DNA of 64,000 nt from Streptomyces hyderabadensis (GCF_020404845.1 NZ_JAIOJZ010000022.1:1-64000); one strand, 5' to 3'; shown: positions 36,271 to 44,377, numbered from the stretch's first letter. The notes: generated by a model from the letters alone, not told the origin. Made by a program: numbers and translations.

Positions 36271-37461
36271 TCAGACCTCCAGGAGGGTGTCGAAGGCGGG
36301 CGGCAGCCGGTCCCAGGCGGCCTGCCCCGCGGCGTACTCGGCGTCGGTCAGCAGACAGGACTCCAGGAGCCGTTCCAGGCCGTCGCGGTCGAGGCCGGGG
36401 GAGGTGAACACCAGGTGCTGGCAGCGGTCGCCGTGCTCGGGGTGCCAGTCCAGCGCGGCGGCGGCGCGGCGCACGGGCGGCACCAGCTCCCAGGCGGCGT
36501 CGGGGAGCGAGGCGAGCCACGGTCCCGCGCTCTCCACGCACAGGGCACCGCCCGCCGCGTCCCAGTGCAGCAGCGTGTCCTCCTTGCCGGCCAGCCAGAA
36601 CCGCCCCCGGCTGCGGGCCGCGGCGCAGGTCAGGTCCTCGAGCGCCGCGTACAGCCGCTCCGGGTGGAAGGGGCGGCGGCGGTGCCAGACCAGGGTGGCG
36701 ACGCCGTGCGCGTCGGCCTCGGCCGGCAGCAGGGCGCAGGCCGGGTGCTGGGCAGCGGCCGCGGCCTCCACGTCGAACCCGGCGAGGGCGGCCCGCGCCA
36801 GCTCCGGGGCCGTCTGCGGAGCGCCCGCCGGGTTCCCGTGGCCGATCGGGACCCGGCGGGCCGTCGGATGCAGCTGGGCCAGCAGCTCGCGGTCCTCGTC
36901 GTCGGCCTCCGGCGAGCCGGGGAGGGACTCGGCGAGGGCGAGGACGGAGGCGTACTCCAGCTGCCGTGCGAAGGTGTCGGCGACGGTGCGCTGGTCGGTG
37001 GCGGCCGCGGCGAGGCCGCCCTCGGCGAGGTCGTCGCCGTTGCCGAGGTACGGCAGCACCAGGGCGGGGTCGACGGCGGTGACCACGCCGGCGACCGTGA
37101 AACCGCCGGCCGTCACCACCTCCGCCATCGCCTTGGGCTCGACGGAGTCCCACAGTTCGACGACCGCCAGCGGGGTGCCCCCGGCCTCCGCGAGCCGCAC
37201 CAGCTCGGGCACGAGGTCCTCGCGCAGCGCGCAGCACGCGCAGTCGTTGACCAGGGGCGCCTCGCCCGCGGAGAGGATGCCGGTGGCGTCCCGCACGGTG
37301 CGTACGACCGTGCCCGCGGCGGCCGTAGCCAGGTCGTGGTGGAGGACCACGCTGCCGGGCACGTCGGCCAGCAGCCGGGCCACGGCCGCCCTGCGCGCGT
37401 CGGCGTGCAGCCCGCCGACGATCACCACCGGCGGTTCGGGGAAGCGGCCCGGCCCGCTCAT
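36271..37461 (-). CDS. CobW/ZNG-like (G3E family) protein with degenerate P-loop
   Basis: 396 aa. It carries the CobW CxCC metal motif (NDCACCALREDLV), a VELWDSVEPKAMAE switch region, and the C-terminal CobW_C domain (RPFHPERLYAALEDL, then RGRFWLAGKEDTLLHWDAAGG). The expected Walker A (GxxGxGKT) is replaced by VVIVGGLHADARRAAVARLL, with no GK(S/T). It may therefore bind nucleotide poorly or act as a metal carrier. Location in the zinc-starvation ribosomal operon supports a role in zinc allocation. It overlaps rpmE2 by 4 nt. Confidence 0.88.
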   Translation of the reverse strand: MSGPGRFPEPPVVIVGGLHADARRAAVARLLADVPGSVVLHHDLATAAAGTVVRTVRDATGILSAGEAPLVNDCACCALREDLVPELVRLAEAGGTPLAVVELWDSVEPKAMAEVVTAGGFTVAGVVTAVDPALVLPYLGNGDDLAEGGLAAAATDQRTVADTFARQLEYASVLALAESLPGSPEADDEDRELLAQLHPTARRVPIGHGNPAGAPQTAPELARAALAGFDVEAAAAAQHPACALLPAEADAHGVATLVWHRRRPFHPERLYAALEDLTCAAARSRGRFWLAGKEDTLLHWDAAGGALCVESAGPWLASLPDAAWELVPPVRRAAAALDWHPEHGDRCQHLVFTSPGLDRDGLERLLESCLLTDAEYAAGQAAWDRLPPAFDTLLEV

Positions 37462-37712
37462 GCCCCGTCCTGCTTCCCGTACCGGCGCTCGAAGCGCTCC
37501 ACGCGTCCGGCGGTGTCCAGGACGCGGGCGGTGCCGGTGTAGAAGGGGTGGCTGACGTGGGAGATCTCGACGTCGACGACCGGGTAGGTGTGGCCGTCCT
37601 CCCACTCGACGGTGCGCTCGCTGGTCATGGTCGAGCGGGTGAGGAAGGCGTAGTCCGCGGCCCGGTCGCGGAAGACGACCGGCCGGTACTCGGGGTGGAT
37701 TCCCTTGCGCAT
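37458..37712 (-). CDS. rpmE2: 50S ribosomal protein L31 type B (zinc-independent)
   Basis: 84 aa. Start MRKGIHPEYRPVVFRD and the VDVEISHVSHPFYTGTARVLDTAGRVERFERRYG stretch identify type B L31. The CxxC zinc pair of the housekeeping form is missing, as expected for the zinc-starvation version. It is 6 bp downstream of rpmG2 and overlaps the CobW-like start. Confidence 0.96.
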   Translation of the reverse strand: MRKGIHPEYRPVVFRDRAADYAFLTRSTMTSERTVEWEDGHTYPVVDVEISHVSHPFYTGTARVLDTAGRVERFERRYGKQDGA

Positions 37713-37718
37713 GGCGGC

Positions 37719-37883
37719 TCAGCGCTCCTCTCGGAAGTCGACGTGGCGGCCGGCCATCGGGTCGTACTTGCGCAGGACCAGGCGGTCCGGGTCGTTGCGG
37801 CGGTTCTTGCGGGTGACGTAGGTGTAGCCGGTCCCGGCGGTGGACCGGAGCTTGATGACCGGGCGGAGTTCGTTGCGTGCCAT
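37719..37883 (-). CDS. rpmG2: 50S ribosomal protein L33 paralogue (zinc-independent)
   Basis: 54 aa: MARNELRPVIKLRSTAGTGYTYVTRKNRRNDPDRLVLRKYDP and a short tail. No cysteines. ATG 37883 is preceded by TAAGAT (complement of 37891-37896) at 7 nt, suggesting a leaderless transcript starting at the A. It is the first gene of the minus-strand operon, directly next to the Zur-box-like palindrome. Confidence 0.96.
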   Translation of the reverse strand: MARNELRPVIKLRSTAGTGYTYVTRKNRRNDPDRLVLRKYDPMAGRHVDFREER

Positions 37884-37897
37884 GCCTGCTATCTTAC

Positions 37898-37912
37898 TGA
37901 AAATGAATTCCA
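37898..37912. promoter_or_regulatory. Zur-box-like operator in a divergent promoter
   Basis: TGAAAATGAATTCCA (7-1-7 near-palindrome) sits between divergent rpmG2 and rpmB2. The left half matches the Streptomyces Zur-box half-site as I recall it, and the right half matches at 5 of 7 positions. It is 15 bp from the rpmG2 start. It explains coordinated zinc-dependent repression of both arms. Confidence 0.75.
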
Positions 37913-37956
37913 TTAACAGCTAGGGGTCGACCGACCCGAAGGAGAGGTACGTCACC

Positions 37957-38193
37957 GTGTCCGCCCACTGCATGCTGACCGGGGCCCAGCCCGGATTCGG
38001 CAACCGCATCTCCCACTCCCACCGGCGCACCTCGCGCCGCTTCGACCCGAACATCCAGACCAAGCGCTACTGGCTGCCGAGCGAGAACCGGCACGTGCGG
38101 CTGCGGCTGAGCACGAAGGGGATCAGGACGGTCGACTCGATCGGCGTCGAGGCGGCCGTGGCGCGCATCCGTGCCCGTGGGGTGAGGATCTGA
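37957..38193 (+). CDS. rpmB2: 50S ribosomal protein L28 paralogue (zinc-independent)
   Basis: 78 aa from GTG 37957, with AAGGAGAGG upstream. L28 sequence: GAQPGFGNRISHSHRRTSRRFDPNIQTKRYWLPSENRHVRLRLSTKGIRTVDSIGVEAAV. One cysteine (C5) remains, but the paired zinc ligands of the housekeeping form are absent. Its stop overlaps the next ATG by one base (TGATG). Confidence 0.95.
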   Translation: MSAHCMLTGAQPGFGNRISHSHRRTSRRFDPNIQTKRYWLPSENRHVRLRLSTKGIRTVDSIGVEAAVARIRARGVRI

Positions 38194-38498
38194 TGGCGAA
38201 GAAGAGCAAGATCGCGAAGAACGAGCAGCGGCGGGAGACCGTCGCGCGGTACACGGCACGCCGGGCCGAGCTGAAGGAGATCGTCCGCCGCCCCTCGTCG
38301 ACGGATGCCGAACGGCTCGCCGCCCAGCGGGAACTGCGCAGGCAGCCGCGCGACGCGAGCCCCACGCGCGTGCGCAACCGCGATCAGGTCGACGGACGCC
38401 CGCGCGGATACTTCCGGAACTTCGGCCTCTCCCGGGTGAACCTGCGCGAGCAGGCGCATGCCGGGCATCTTCCCGGGGTGCGCAAGTCCTCCTGGTAG
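38193..38498 (+). CDS. rpsN2: 30S ribosomal protein S14 paralogue (zinc-independent)
   Basis: 101 aa: MAKKSKIAKNEQRRETVARYTARRAELKEIVR, then the C-terminal S14 signature RVRNRDQVDGRPRGYFRNFGLSRVNLREQAHAGHLPGVRKSSW. It is the long, cysteine-free form. Translation is coupled to rpmB2. With S18, L31, L33 and L28 it completes the zinc-free set. Confidence 0.96.
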   Translation: MAKKSKIAKNEQRRETVARYTARRAELKEIVRRPSSTDAERLAAQRELRRQPRDASPTRVRNRDQVDGRPRGYFRNFGLSRVNLREQAHAGHLPGVRKSSW

Positions 38499-38550
38499 CT
38501 TGCGGCTGTTCGGGGCCGAACGGCCGTCCGGCTACAGCTTGGAGCTTCCG

Positions 38551-39303
38551 GTGACGTGGGTGACTGCGGAGAACACGGCGAGCACGGAGAAGGCGACCCG
38601 CCCGACGCGGGCCACGGGTACGGCGCGGGCCGCGGGTACGACGCCGACCACGGGTACGGCGCGGGCCACGGGGACGGCGCCGACCACGGGTACGGCGAAC
38701 GCGGCGGATACGGCGGATACGGCGGATACGGCGGCCGTGCCGCGTGCGGACGTCGTTCCGCGCGGCGGGGTCCCGCACCGGCGGGTGCGCCCGTCCGTGC
38801 GGGCCGCGGCGCTCGGCCTCGGCCTGGCCGGCGCGCTGCTCCTGACCGCGTGCACCGACGACGGGGGCTCCGACGGCGGCTCGGGCGAGGGCTCGGCCGG
38901 CGGCGACAAGTCCTCGGCGGCGCCCAGCGCGTCCGCGAGCACGGAGCCGGGCGGCACCGGGGGCGGGTCCCCGTCCGCCGGTGCCGCCGGCGAGCTGGAG
39001 GGCAGCTGGCTGGCGACCACCGACGGCCAGGCCGTCGCCCTGATGGTCACCGGCGACAAGGCCGCCCTGTTCGCCACCGGCGGGACCGTGTGCAGCGGCA
39101 CGACGCAGGAGACCTCCGGCACCCGGACGATCCGCCTCAAGTGCACCGGCGGCAGCGACGAGCGCTCGACCGGCAAGGTCGGATCGGTCGACGCCGAGTC
39201 GCTCACGGTGGCCTGGGAGGGTGAGCTGGGCGAGGAGACGTACACCAGGTCCGAGGGCGGCTCGCTCCCGCCCGGCCTGCCGACCGCCGGCATCGGTTCC
39301 TGA
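38551..39303 (+). CDS. Lipoprotein with repeat-rich N-terminal extension
   Basis: 250 aa from GTG 38551 (GGAG 6 nt upstream), or 172 aa from GTG 38785. From 38785 the protein begins with a textbook lipoprotein signal: basic VRPSVR, a hydrophobic run, and lipobox LTAC with Cys at residue 23. From 38551 it would add 78 residues of Thr/Ala-rich repeats before the signal, which is unusual. The exported part has an acidic/Gly/Ser linker then a domain ELEGSWLATTDGQAVALMVTGDKAALFATGGTVCSGT. Function is unknown. Confidence 0.7.
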   Translation: MTWVTAENTASTEKATRPTRATGTARAAGTTPTTGTARATGTAPTTGTANAADTADTADTAAVPRADVVPRGGVPHRRVRPSVRAAALGLGLAGALLLTACTDDGGSDGGSGEGSAGGDKSSAAPSASASTEPGGTGGGSPSAGAAGELEGSWLATTDGQAVALMVTGDKAALFATGGTVCSGTTQETSGTRTIRLKCTGGSDERSTGKVGSVDAESLTVAWEGELGEETYTRSEGGSLPPGLPTAGIGS

Positions 39304-39333
39304 CCGGACCGGACAGCCGGGGCCGGCTCCGCC

Positions 39334-40509
39334 TCAGCCCCGTTTCAGTGGCCGGTGGCGGCCGACCCGGGCGGCGTCGGCCGCGCGGGTGCCCTCGGTC
39401 CAGCCGGCCGCGTCCACGGCGCCGCGCAGACGGGTGGTGGTCGTCTGCGGGAACATGCGCTCCACGCGGTCGGTGACCGCGACGTCGCGGGAGGCGAGCA
39501 CCGGCAGCAGGACCACGTCCGCCGCCGCGTCCGCCGCCGCGCCCGTGGCCGCTTCCGCCGCGGCCCGCAGCCTGGTGCCCGCGCGGTGGGCGTAGGCGGC
39601 GAGGAACGACTGGCGGAAGGTCTTGGTGCGCTTGCGCCCGCCCGCCCGCTGCCCGGCCTCCGCCTTCGTCATCGCGGCCTCGGCCTGCACCAGCAGCGAG
39701 GTGTAGAGGAGTTCGACCGCCTCCAGGTCGGCCTCGAAACCGACGACGGTGGAGAAGCCGAAGGGCTCGTTCCACACGGCCCTGCAGTGGTTGGCGTCGG
39801 CCACCGCGTCCAGCAGCACCGCCTTGGCCTGCTCGTAGGGCGGCTCCACCCCGATCCGGCAGGCGCCCGGCGCGTCGGGCGAGGCCGCCGACCCCTGTGC
39901 CTGCGCGGCCAGCAGCGCCTCGTCGACGCTGTGCCGGGCCATCAGCTCCTGCGCCTTGGCGCTCAGCGCCTCCGCCTCCTCGGGGTACCCGGTCGCCTCC
40001 GCCTTGGCGAGCAGCGCGCGGATGCGGGCGAGGGCCCGGGACTCCGGCCGGTGCTCCCGTTCCCGACGCGGCCCCTGCCCCGCCTCCCCCGCCTCCAGGG
40101 GCTCGAGGCCGGGCAGCCGCAGCAGCAGGCGGTACAGCTCCAGTACGGCGGTGGCGTGCGAGAAGCGGTCGGTGCGGGGCGGCACCGTCACCTCCGCGTC
40201 CGGCAGGGCGTCGAGCTGCGCGGTCCAGCGCGGACCGCGCGCACGGTCGTGCGGCGCCTGGGCGCGGATCAGCGCGGCCACCAGCCGTACGTGCACGTCG
40301 TCCAGTTCGCGGCGGACGATCCGTACGAGGTCGGCGGGCTGCCAGCCGCGCCGCCACGCCGTGGCCACGAACTCCGCACCGCGCCGGGCCAGTTCCGCGT
40401 CCGCCGCGGGATCGGCCGCGAGCAGCGAGGCGGCGCTGTCGAGGGCGGCGTCGGCGGTGTCGTACAGGGCGGTCTCGAAGGCACGGTCGACGGTGCGGGA
40501 CGTACTCAC
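39334..40509 (-). CDS. DUF2786-domain protein
   Basis: 391 aa from GTG 40509. The DUF2786 motif ALARIRALLAKAEATGYPEEAEALSAKAQELMARHSVDEALL lies at residues ~150-195. A C-terminal helical domain follows (VELLYTSLLVQAEAAMTKAE, RTKTFRQSFLAAYAHRAGTRLR). DUF2786 proteins occur in phages and bacteria and are of unknown function. It is divergent from the Clp-N/HTH gene and the palindromic operator lies 39 bp upstream of its start. Confidence 0.85.
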   Translation of the reverse strand: MSTSRTVDRAFETALYDTADAALDSAASLLAADPAADAELARRGAEFVATAWRRGWQPADLVRIVRRELDDVHVRLVAALIRAQAPHDRARGPRWTAQLDALPDAEVTVPPRTDRFSHATAVLELYRLLLRLPGLEPLEAGEAGQGPRREREHRPESRALARIRALLAKAEATGYPEEAEALSAKAQELMARHSVDEALLAAQAQGSAASPDAPGACRIGVEPPYEQAKAVLLDAVADANHCRAVWNEPFGFSTVVGFEADLEAVELLYTSLLVQAEAAMTKAEAGQRAGGRKRTKTFRQSFLAAYAHRAGTRLRAAAEAATGAAADAAADVVLLPVLASRDVAVTDRVERMFPQTTTTRLRGAVDAAGWTEGTRAADAARVGRHRPLKRG

Positions 40510-40547
40510 CCGGCGATGGTGCCACGACTCGGAAGGGGCGACACGGG

Positions 40548-40592
40548 CTGTCAACCGTCGGTTGACAGTGGCGAGAGCGCAACCTACGGTTG
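40548..40592 (+). promoter_or_regulatory. Promoter with twin palindromic operators upstream of the Clp-N/HTH gene
   Basis: -35 TTGACA (40562-40567), 17-bp spacer, -10 TACGGT (40585-40590), then ATG 6 nt later (leaderless). Palindrome 1 has 9-bp perfect arms CTGTCAACC and GGTTGACAG around GTC (40548-40568) and overlaps the -35. Palindrome 2 has arms CAACC and GGTTG around TAC (40580-40592) and overlaps the -10. Centres are 28 bp apart. This is a strong repressor-operator layout, probably autoregulatory. Confidence 0.7.
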
Positions 40593-40596
40593 ACAC

Positions 40597-41358
40597 ATGA
40601 CGACGAACCCGAGCATCACGTCATCCGTACGCCTCGACGAACTCATCGACGCGATCAAGAAGGTGCATCCGGAGCCGCTGGAACAGCTCCAGGACGCCGT
40701 CATCGCCGGCGAGCACCTCGGCGAGGTGGCCGACCACCTCATCGGCCACTTCGTGGACCAGGCCCGGCGTTCGGGCGCGTCCTGGACGGACATCGGCAAG
40801 AGCATGGGCGTCACCCGCCAGGCGGCGCAGAAGCGCTTCGTGCCCAAGGAGTCGGCCGACCTGGACGCGAGCCAGGGCTTCAGCCGCTACACCCCGCGGG
40901 CACGCAACGCCGTCATGGCCGCGCACAACGCGTCCAAGGCCGCCGGCAACACCGAGGGCCTGCCCGAACACCTCGTCCTCGGCCTGATCACCGAACGCGA
41001 GAGCCTCTCCGCCAAGGCGATCGCCGCGCAGGGCGTGACCCTGGACGCGATCCGCGAGGCGGCGACCGCGGCACTCCCGCCGGCCGCCGCGGAGGTCCCG
41101 GAGCTGGTGCCTTACGGTCCCGCGGCCAAGAAGGTCCTCGAACTCACCTTCCGCGAGGCCCTGCGGCTCGGCCACAGCTACATCGGCACGGAGCACCTCC
41201 TGCTCGCCCTGCTGGAACACGAGCACGGCGAGGGCGTGCTGAGCGGCCTCGGCCTCGACAAGGAGACGACCGAGCGGTTTGTCGTCGACGCGGTGTCGGA
41301 GTTCATCAAGGTGACCGAGAAGAAGGGGGAAGCGGGCCCGGCAGGCGAGGAGGCCTGA
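40597..41358 (+). CDS. Clp N-terminal-domain protein with internal HTH
   Basis: 253 aa. An N-terminal region has a helix-turn-helix (GASWTDIGKSMGVTRQAAQKRF, residues ~67-88). Two Clp-N repeats follow: YTPRARNAVMAAHNASKAAGNTEGLPEHLVLGLITE and KKVLELTFREALRLGHSYIGTEHLLLALLEHEHGEGVLSGLGL. There is no AAA domain, so it is not a ClpC/ClpA chaperone but probably a regulator or adaptor that senses Clp substrates. It sits behind a twin-palindrome promoter. Its C-terminus (GEAGPAGEEA) is the beginning of a repeat array that continues past the stop. Confidence 0.88.
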   Translation: MTTNPSITSSVRLDELIDAIKKVHPEPLEQLQDAVIAGEHLGEVADHLIGHFVDQARRSGASWTDIGKSMGVTRQAAQKRFVPKESADLDASQGFSRYTPRARNAVMAAHNASKAAGNTEGLPEHLVLGLITERESLSAKAIAAQGVTLDAIREAATAALPPAAAEVPELVPYGPAAKKVLELTFREALRLGHSYIGTEHLLLALLEHEHGEGVLSGLGLDKETTERFVVDAVSEFIKVTEKKGEAGPAGEEA

Positions 41359-41660
41359 CGGGGGGCGAGCAGGCCGGCCCGGCAGCCGGGGAGCAGGGCC
41401 CGGCAGGCGCGCAGGCCGGACTGGCAGCCGGGGAAATGAGACCCCCGGGCACGCACCCCGGGCCGGCAGCCGGAGAGCCGGGCCGGGCGGGCGCGCACCC
41501 CCGAACCGGCAACCGGGGAACTGGCCCGGCAGGCGCGCAGCCCGGACCAGCAGGCGGGGACCACCCGGGCCCGGCAGACACGCAAGCCGGACCGGCAGCC
41601 GGGGAGACCGGCCCTGCGGGGCAGCCGGGGACCGGGGAGACTGCGACCGGCGGGCGAGGA
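41330..41660 (+). repeat. Degenerate minisatellite (~36-40 bp units)
   Basis: About 330 bp of imperfect units such as GGCCCGGCAGCCGGGGAG and GGCCCGGCAGGCGCGCAG. The array starts inside the last codons of the Clp-N gene and continues after its stop. One other frame reads as GPAGAQAGPAAGE-like peptide repeats without stops. This fills most of the 363-bp gap 41359-41721; no gene or promoter was clear in the rest. Confidence 0.7.
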
Positions 41661-41721
41661 GACCTGAACGGCGTCCGTGCCGCGGCCGTGCGATGTCAGA
41701 CCCCGGTGCGACACTCACGAC

Positions 41722-43422
41722 ATGGCCGAGAGGTGGGCGCTCGCGGTGGCCGAGGGCGGTGGCGTGGAGGTCGCCGCCCTCGGCCCCGACGGGCTGCCCG
41801 CCGGACCGGTGCGGCGGGAGCGCGACCCCGCCGACGCCGTACGAACCAGACCGGAGGTCACGCGCTGGGTGTGGCGGTCCACCGCCGAGATCGCGCCGCG
41901 CCTGCTCGCCGCCGGGGTGCGAGTGGAGCGCTGCTACGACGTGGAGGCCGCCGAGACACTCCTGCTCGGCCACGAGGGGCGGTATGGGGAGCCGCGCTCG
42001 GCCGCGGCTGCCCTGGCCCGGCTGCGCGGCGGCCCCGTACCGCCCGACCCGCCGCAGCGCTCCGCCGAGCCGGGGGCGCAGTCCCCGCTGTTCGAGCCCC
42101 AGGCCGTCCACCTCCCCCTCTCCGACCTGCTCGCCGTCTACGCCGAGCAGCAGCGCCGCCACGACCGTTCGGCGCACCCCGAGCGGCTGCGGCTGCTGAC
42201 GGCCGCCGAGTCGGCGGGGATGCTGGTGGCCGCGGAGATGAACCGCGCGGGGCTGCCCTGGCGGGCCGACGTCCACCGCGAGGTGCTGCACGACCTGCTG
42301 GGCGAGCGGTATGCGGGCGGGGGCGAGCCGCGCCGCCTGGCCGAGCTGGCGGAGGAGGTGTCGGCGGCGTTCGGCCGCCGGGTGCGGCCCGATCTGCCCG
42401 CCGACGTGGTCAAGGCGTTCGGGCAGGCGGGCGTGAAGGTGGGCTCCACCCGCCGCTGGGAGCTGGAGTCCGTGGACCACCCGGCCGTGAAGCCGCTGCT
42501 CGAGTACAAGAAGCTGTACCGGATCTGGGTCGCCCACGGCTGGTCCTGGCTCCAGGACTGGGTGCGCGACGGGCGGTTCCGCCCCGAGTTCCTGGCCGGC
42601 GGCACCGTCACCGGGCGCTGGGTGACCAACGGCGGGGGCGGGCTGCAGATCCCCAAGGTGATCCGGCGGGCCGTCGTCGCCGACCCGGGCTGGCGGCTGG
42701 TCGTCGCCGACGCCGACCAGATGGAGCCGCGCGTGCTGGCGGCGATCTCCCGCGACCCCGGTCTGATGGAGGTGGCCGGCCGCGAGACCGACCTCTACCA
42801 GTCCGTCTCCGACCGCGCCTTCTCCGGCGACCGGGCCCAGGCCAAGCTCGCCGTGCTCGGCGCGGTCTACGGCCAGACCTCCGGCGACGGCCTGAAGAAC
42901 CTCGCCGCGCTCAGACGCCGCTTCCCCAGGGCCGTGGCGTACGTCGACGACGCGGCCCGCGCCGGCGAGGAGGGGCGGCTCGTGCGCACCTGGCTGGGCC
43001 GCACCTGCCCGCCCGCGGCCGGCGCGGCCGACGGCACCGAGGAGGCCGGGCTGCCGCAGGACGACCCCTCCGGCACCTCCGACACCGGGGACCGTCCGCA
43101 GGAGTGGGTGCCGGGGTACGCCTCCACCAACGCCCGCGCACGGGGCCGCTTCGCCCGCAACTTCGTCGTCCAGGGAAGTGCCGCCGACTGGGCGCTGCTG
43201 CTCCTCGCCGCGCTGCGCCAGACCTGCGCGGACATGGCGGCCGAGCTGGTCTTCTTCCAGCACGACGAGGTGATCGTGCACTGTCCCGAGGAGGAGGCCG
43301 ACACCATCGTCGCGGCGATCCGGGACGCGGCGGAGCTGGCGGGACGGCTGACGTTCGGTCCGACGCCGGTGCGGTTCCCGTTCACGACGGCGGTGGTGGA
43401 GTGCTACGCGGACGCGAAATGA
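41722..43422 (+). CDS. PolA-family DNA polymerase (stand-alone, no 5' nuclease)
   Basis: 566 aa from ATG 41722. Family A motifs: TVTGRWVTNGGGGLQIPK; motif A DADQMEPRVLAAIS (DYSQIELR equivalent); motif B RAQAKLAVLGAVYGQTSGDGL; motif C HDEVIVHCP. Catalytic aspartates in A and C are present. There is no 5'-3' exonuclease domain, and the N-terminal ~190 residues look like a degenerate 3'-5' exonuclease fold without clear carboxylates. It is the second PolA-like enzyme typical of Streptomyces, probably in repair. Confidence 0.9.
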   Translation: MAERWALAVAEGGGVEVAALGPDGLPAGPVRRERDPADAVRTRPEVTRWVWRSTAEIAPRLLAAGVRVERCYDVEAAETLLLGHEGRYGEPRSAAAALARLRGGPVPPDPPQRSAEPGAQSPLFEPQAVHLPLSDLLAVYAEQQRRHDRSAHPERLRLLTAAESAGMLVAAEMNRAGLPWRADVHREVLHDLLGERYAGGGEPRRLAELAEEVSAAFGRRVRPDLPADVVKAFGQAGVKVGSTRRWELESVDHPAVKPLLEYKKLYRIWVAHGWSWLQDWVRDGRFRPEFLAGGTVTGRWVTNGGGGLQIPKVIRRAVVADPGWRLVVADADQMEPRVLAAISRDPGLMEVAGRETDLYQSVSDRAFSGDRAQAKLAVLGAVYGQTSGDGLKNLAALRRRFPRAVAYVDDAARAGEEGRLVRTWLGRTCPPAAGAADGTEEAGLPQDDPSGTSDTGDRPQEWVPGYASTNARARGRFARNFVVQGSAADWALLLLAALRQTCADMAAELVFFQHDEVIVHCPEEEADTIVAAIRDAAELAGRLTFGPTPVRFPFTTAVVECYADAK

Positions 43423-43450
43423 GGCGGGCGCGCGCCGTGACACCGCTCGC

Positions 43451-43900
43451 TCAGTGCTTCCGGTACATGTCCAGCGCTCTCCAGGAATCCGCCGTCTCCT
43501 CGGCGACGGGGAGAGGCTGCCGCCAGGCGGTGGACGCGTCGATGTCCGGTGCGGAACACCGCACCCGTTCCGCCGTGGCCTGGGCGTCGCCCCGCACCGA
43601 GACGGCCAGGAGTCCGAAGGGAGCCGTGGGCCGCAGTTCGACGCAGACCACGGGCCTGCCGGGCCGCAGCGCCACGAAGTCCTGACCGCCGACGTGGCCC
43701 CGAGTGCCGGCGCTCAGCACGCCGGGAATCCAGACGCCGTGCAGAGCCTCTCCGCGCAGCGCACGCCACCAGTCGGATTCCACCGTCACCCGGCGTACCG
43801 CGGTCAGCGGCACCCGCACACTTCCGCGGTGTGCGGCGGCCTTCTCCCACCAGGAGAGGCGCACCACGAGGTCGTCATCCTGCACGAGGACCCGCGCCAC
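43451..43900 (-). CDS. Conserved hypothetical protein
   Basis: 149 aa from GTG 43900, with GGGAGG upstream. The N-terminal half (LVQDDDLVVRLSWWEKAAAHRGSVRVPLTAVRRVTVESDWWRALRG) and GRPVVCVELRPTAPFGLLAVSV look like a PH-like beta barrel, as in small actinobacterial proteins. No catalytic motif. It is convergent with the polymerase gene. Confidence 0.75.
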   Translation of the reverse strand: MARVLVQDDDLVVRLSWWEKAAAHRGSVRVPLTAVRRVTVESDWWRALRGEALHGVWIPGVLSAGTRGHVGGQDFVALRPGRPVVCVELRPTAPFGLLAVSVRGDAQATAERVRCSAPDIDASTAWRQPLPVAEETADSWRALDMYRKH

Positions 43901-43994
43901 GTTCCCACCCTCCCTTCCAGTCCCAGGACCGGGGTGGTGACACAAGGACGCCGCCGCACGCTCCGCAGGTCCGAATGACCGCGGGCCCGGGGCG

Positions 43995-44210
43995 TCACCC
44001 GTCGGCAGCCCAGGCCCCCGGCCCGCCGCCACGCCACTCGATCAGCTCGGGGGCGTCGAGCGTCGTATCGGACTCGGGCAGGCCCGCTCGGCGCAGGAAC
44101 TCGACCACGTCGAGCAGGTGGTACGCGGTGCCGACGTACTCACCGCGGATCGCGACCCGCCTGCCACCATCGGGGCTCGGCGGCTGCACGATCACAGGCG
44201 CCTCTTCCAT
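43995..44210 (-). CDS. Small conserved hypothetical protein
   Basis: 71 aa (MEEAPVIVQPPSPDGGRRVAIRGEYVGTAYHLLDVVEFLRRAGL and a short tail). It has a helix with the HLLDVVEFLRRAG pattern and no known motif. It lies on the last core-genome DNA before the left end of the island; from here to 44377 there is no other gene. Confidence 0.6.
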   Translation of the reverse strand: MEEAPVIVQPPSPDGGRRVAIRGEYVGTAYHLLDVVEFLRRAGLPESDTTLDAPELIEWRGGGPGAWAADG

Positions 44211-44377
44211 GCCTACGGTGTGCCCCTCACCGAACGGCTCATGCAGACACGGCCCCGTTCGGACCGGTCGCGGGTCGGCCTCCGGGGCGCTGCTGCGAGA
44301 GGACGCCCCGCAAGCCGGCAGCCGTCAGCAGTCCAACCAAAAAGACCAGGCCAGAGCGCATCTGACCTGATCTCGAA

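Noticed and set aside
41330..41660. A CRISPR array
   Set aside because: Units are abutting and degenerate, with no unique spacers of constant length, and no cas genes lie anywhere in the window.
40590..43685. An apparent 1031-codon frame spanning the Clp-N gene, repeat array and polymerase gene
   Set aside because: Codon choice and peptide composition are wrong (Arg/Gly/Ala-rich), and two well-supported genes occupy the same strand in other frames. Only the repeat segment of it is of interest.
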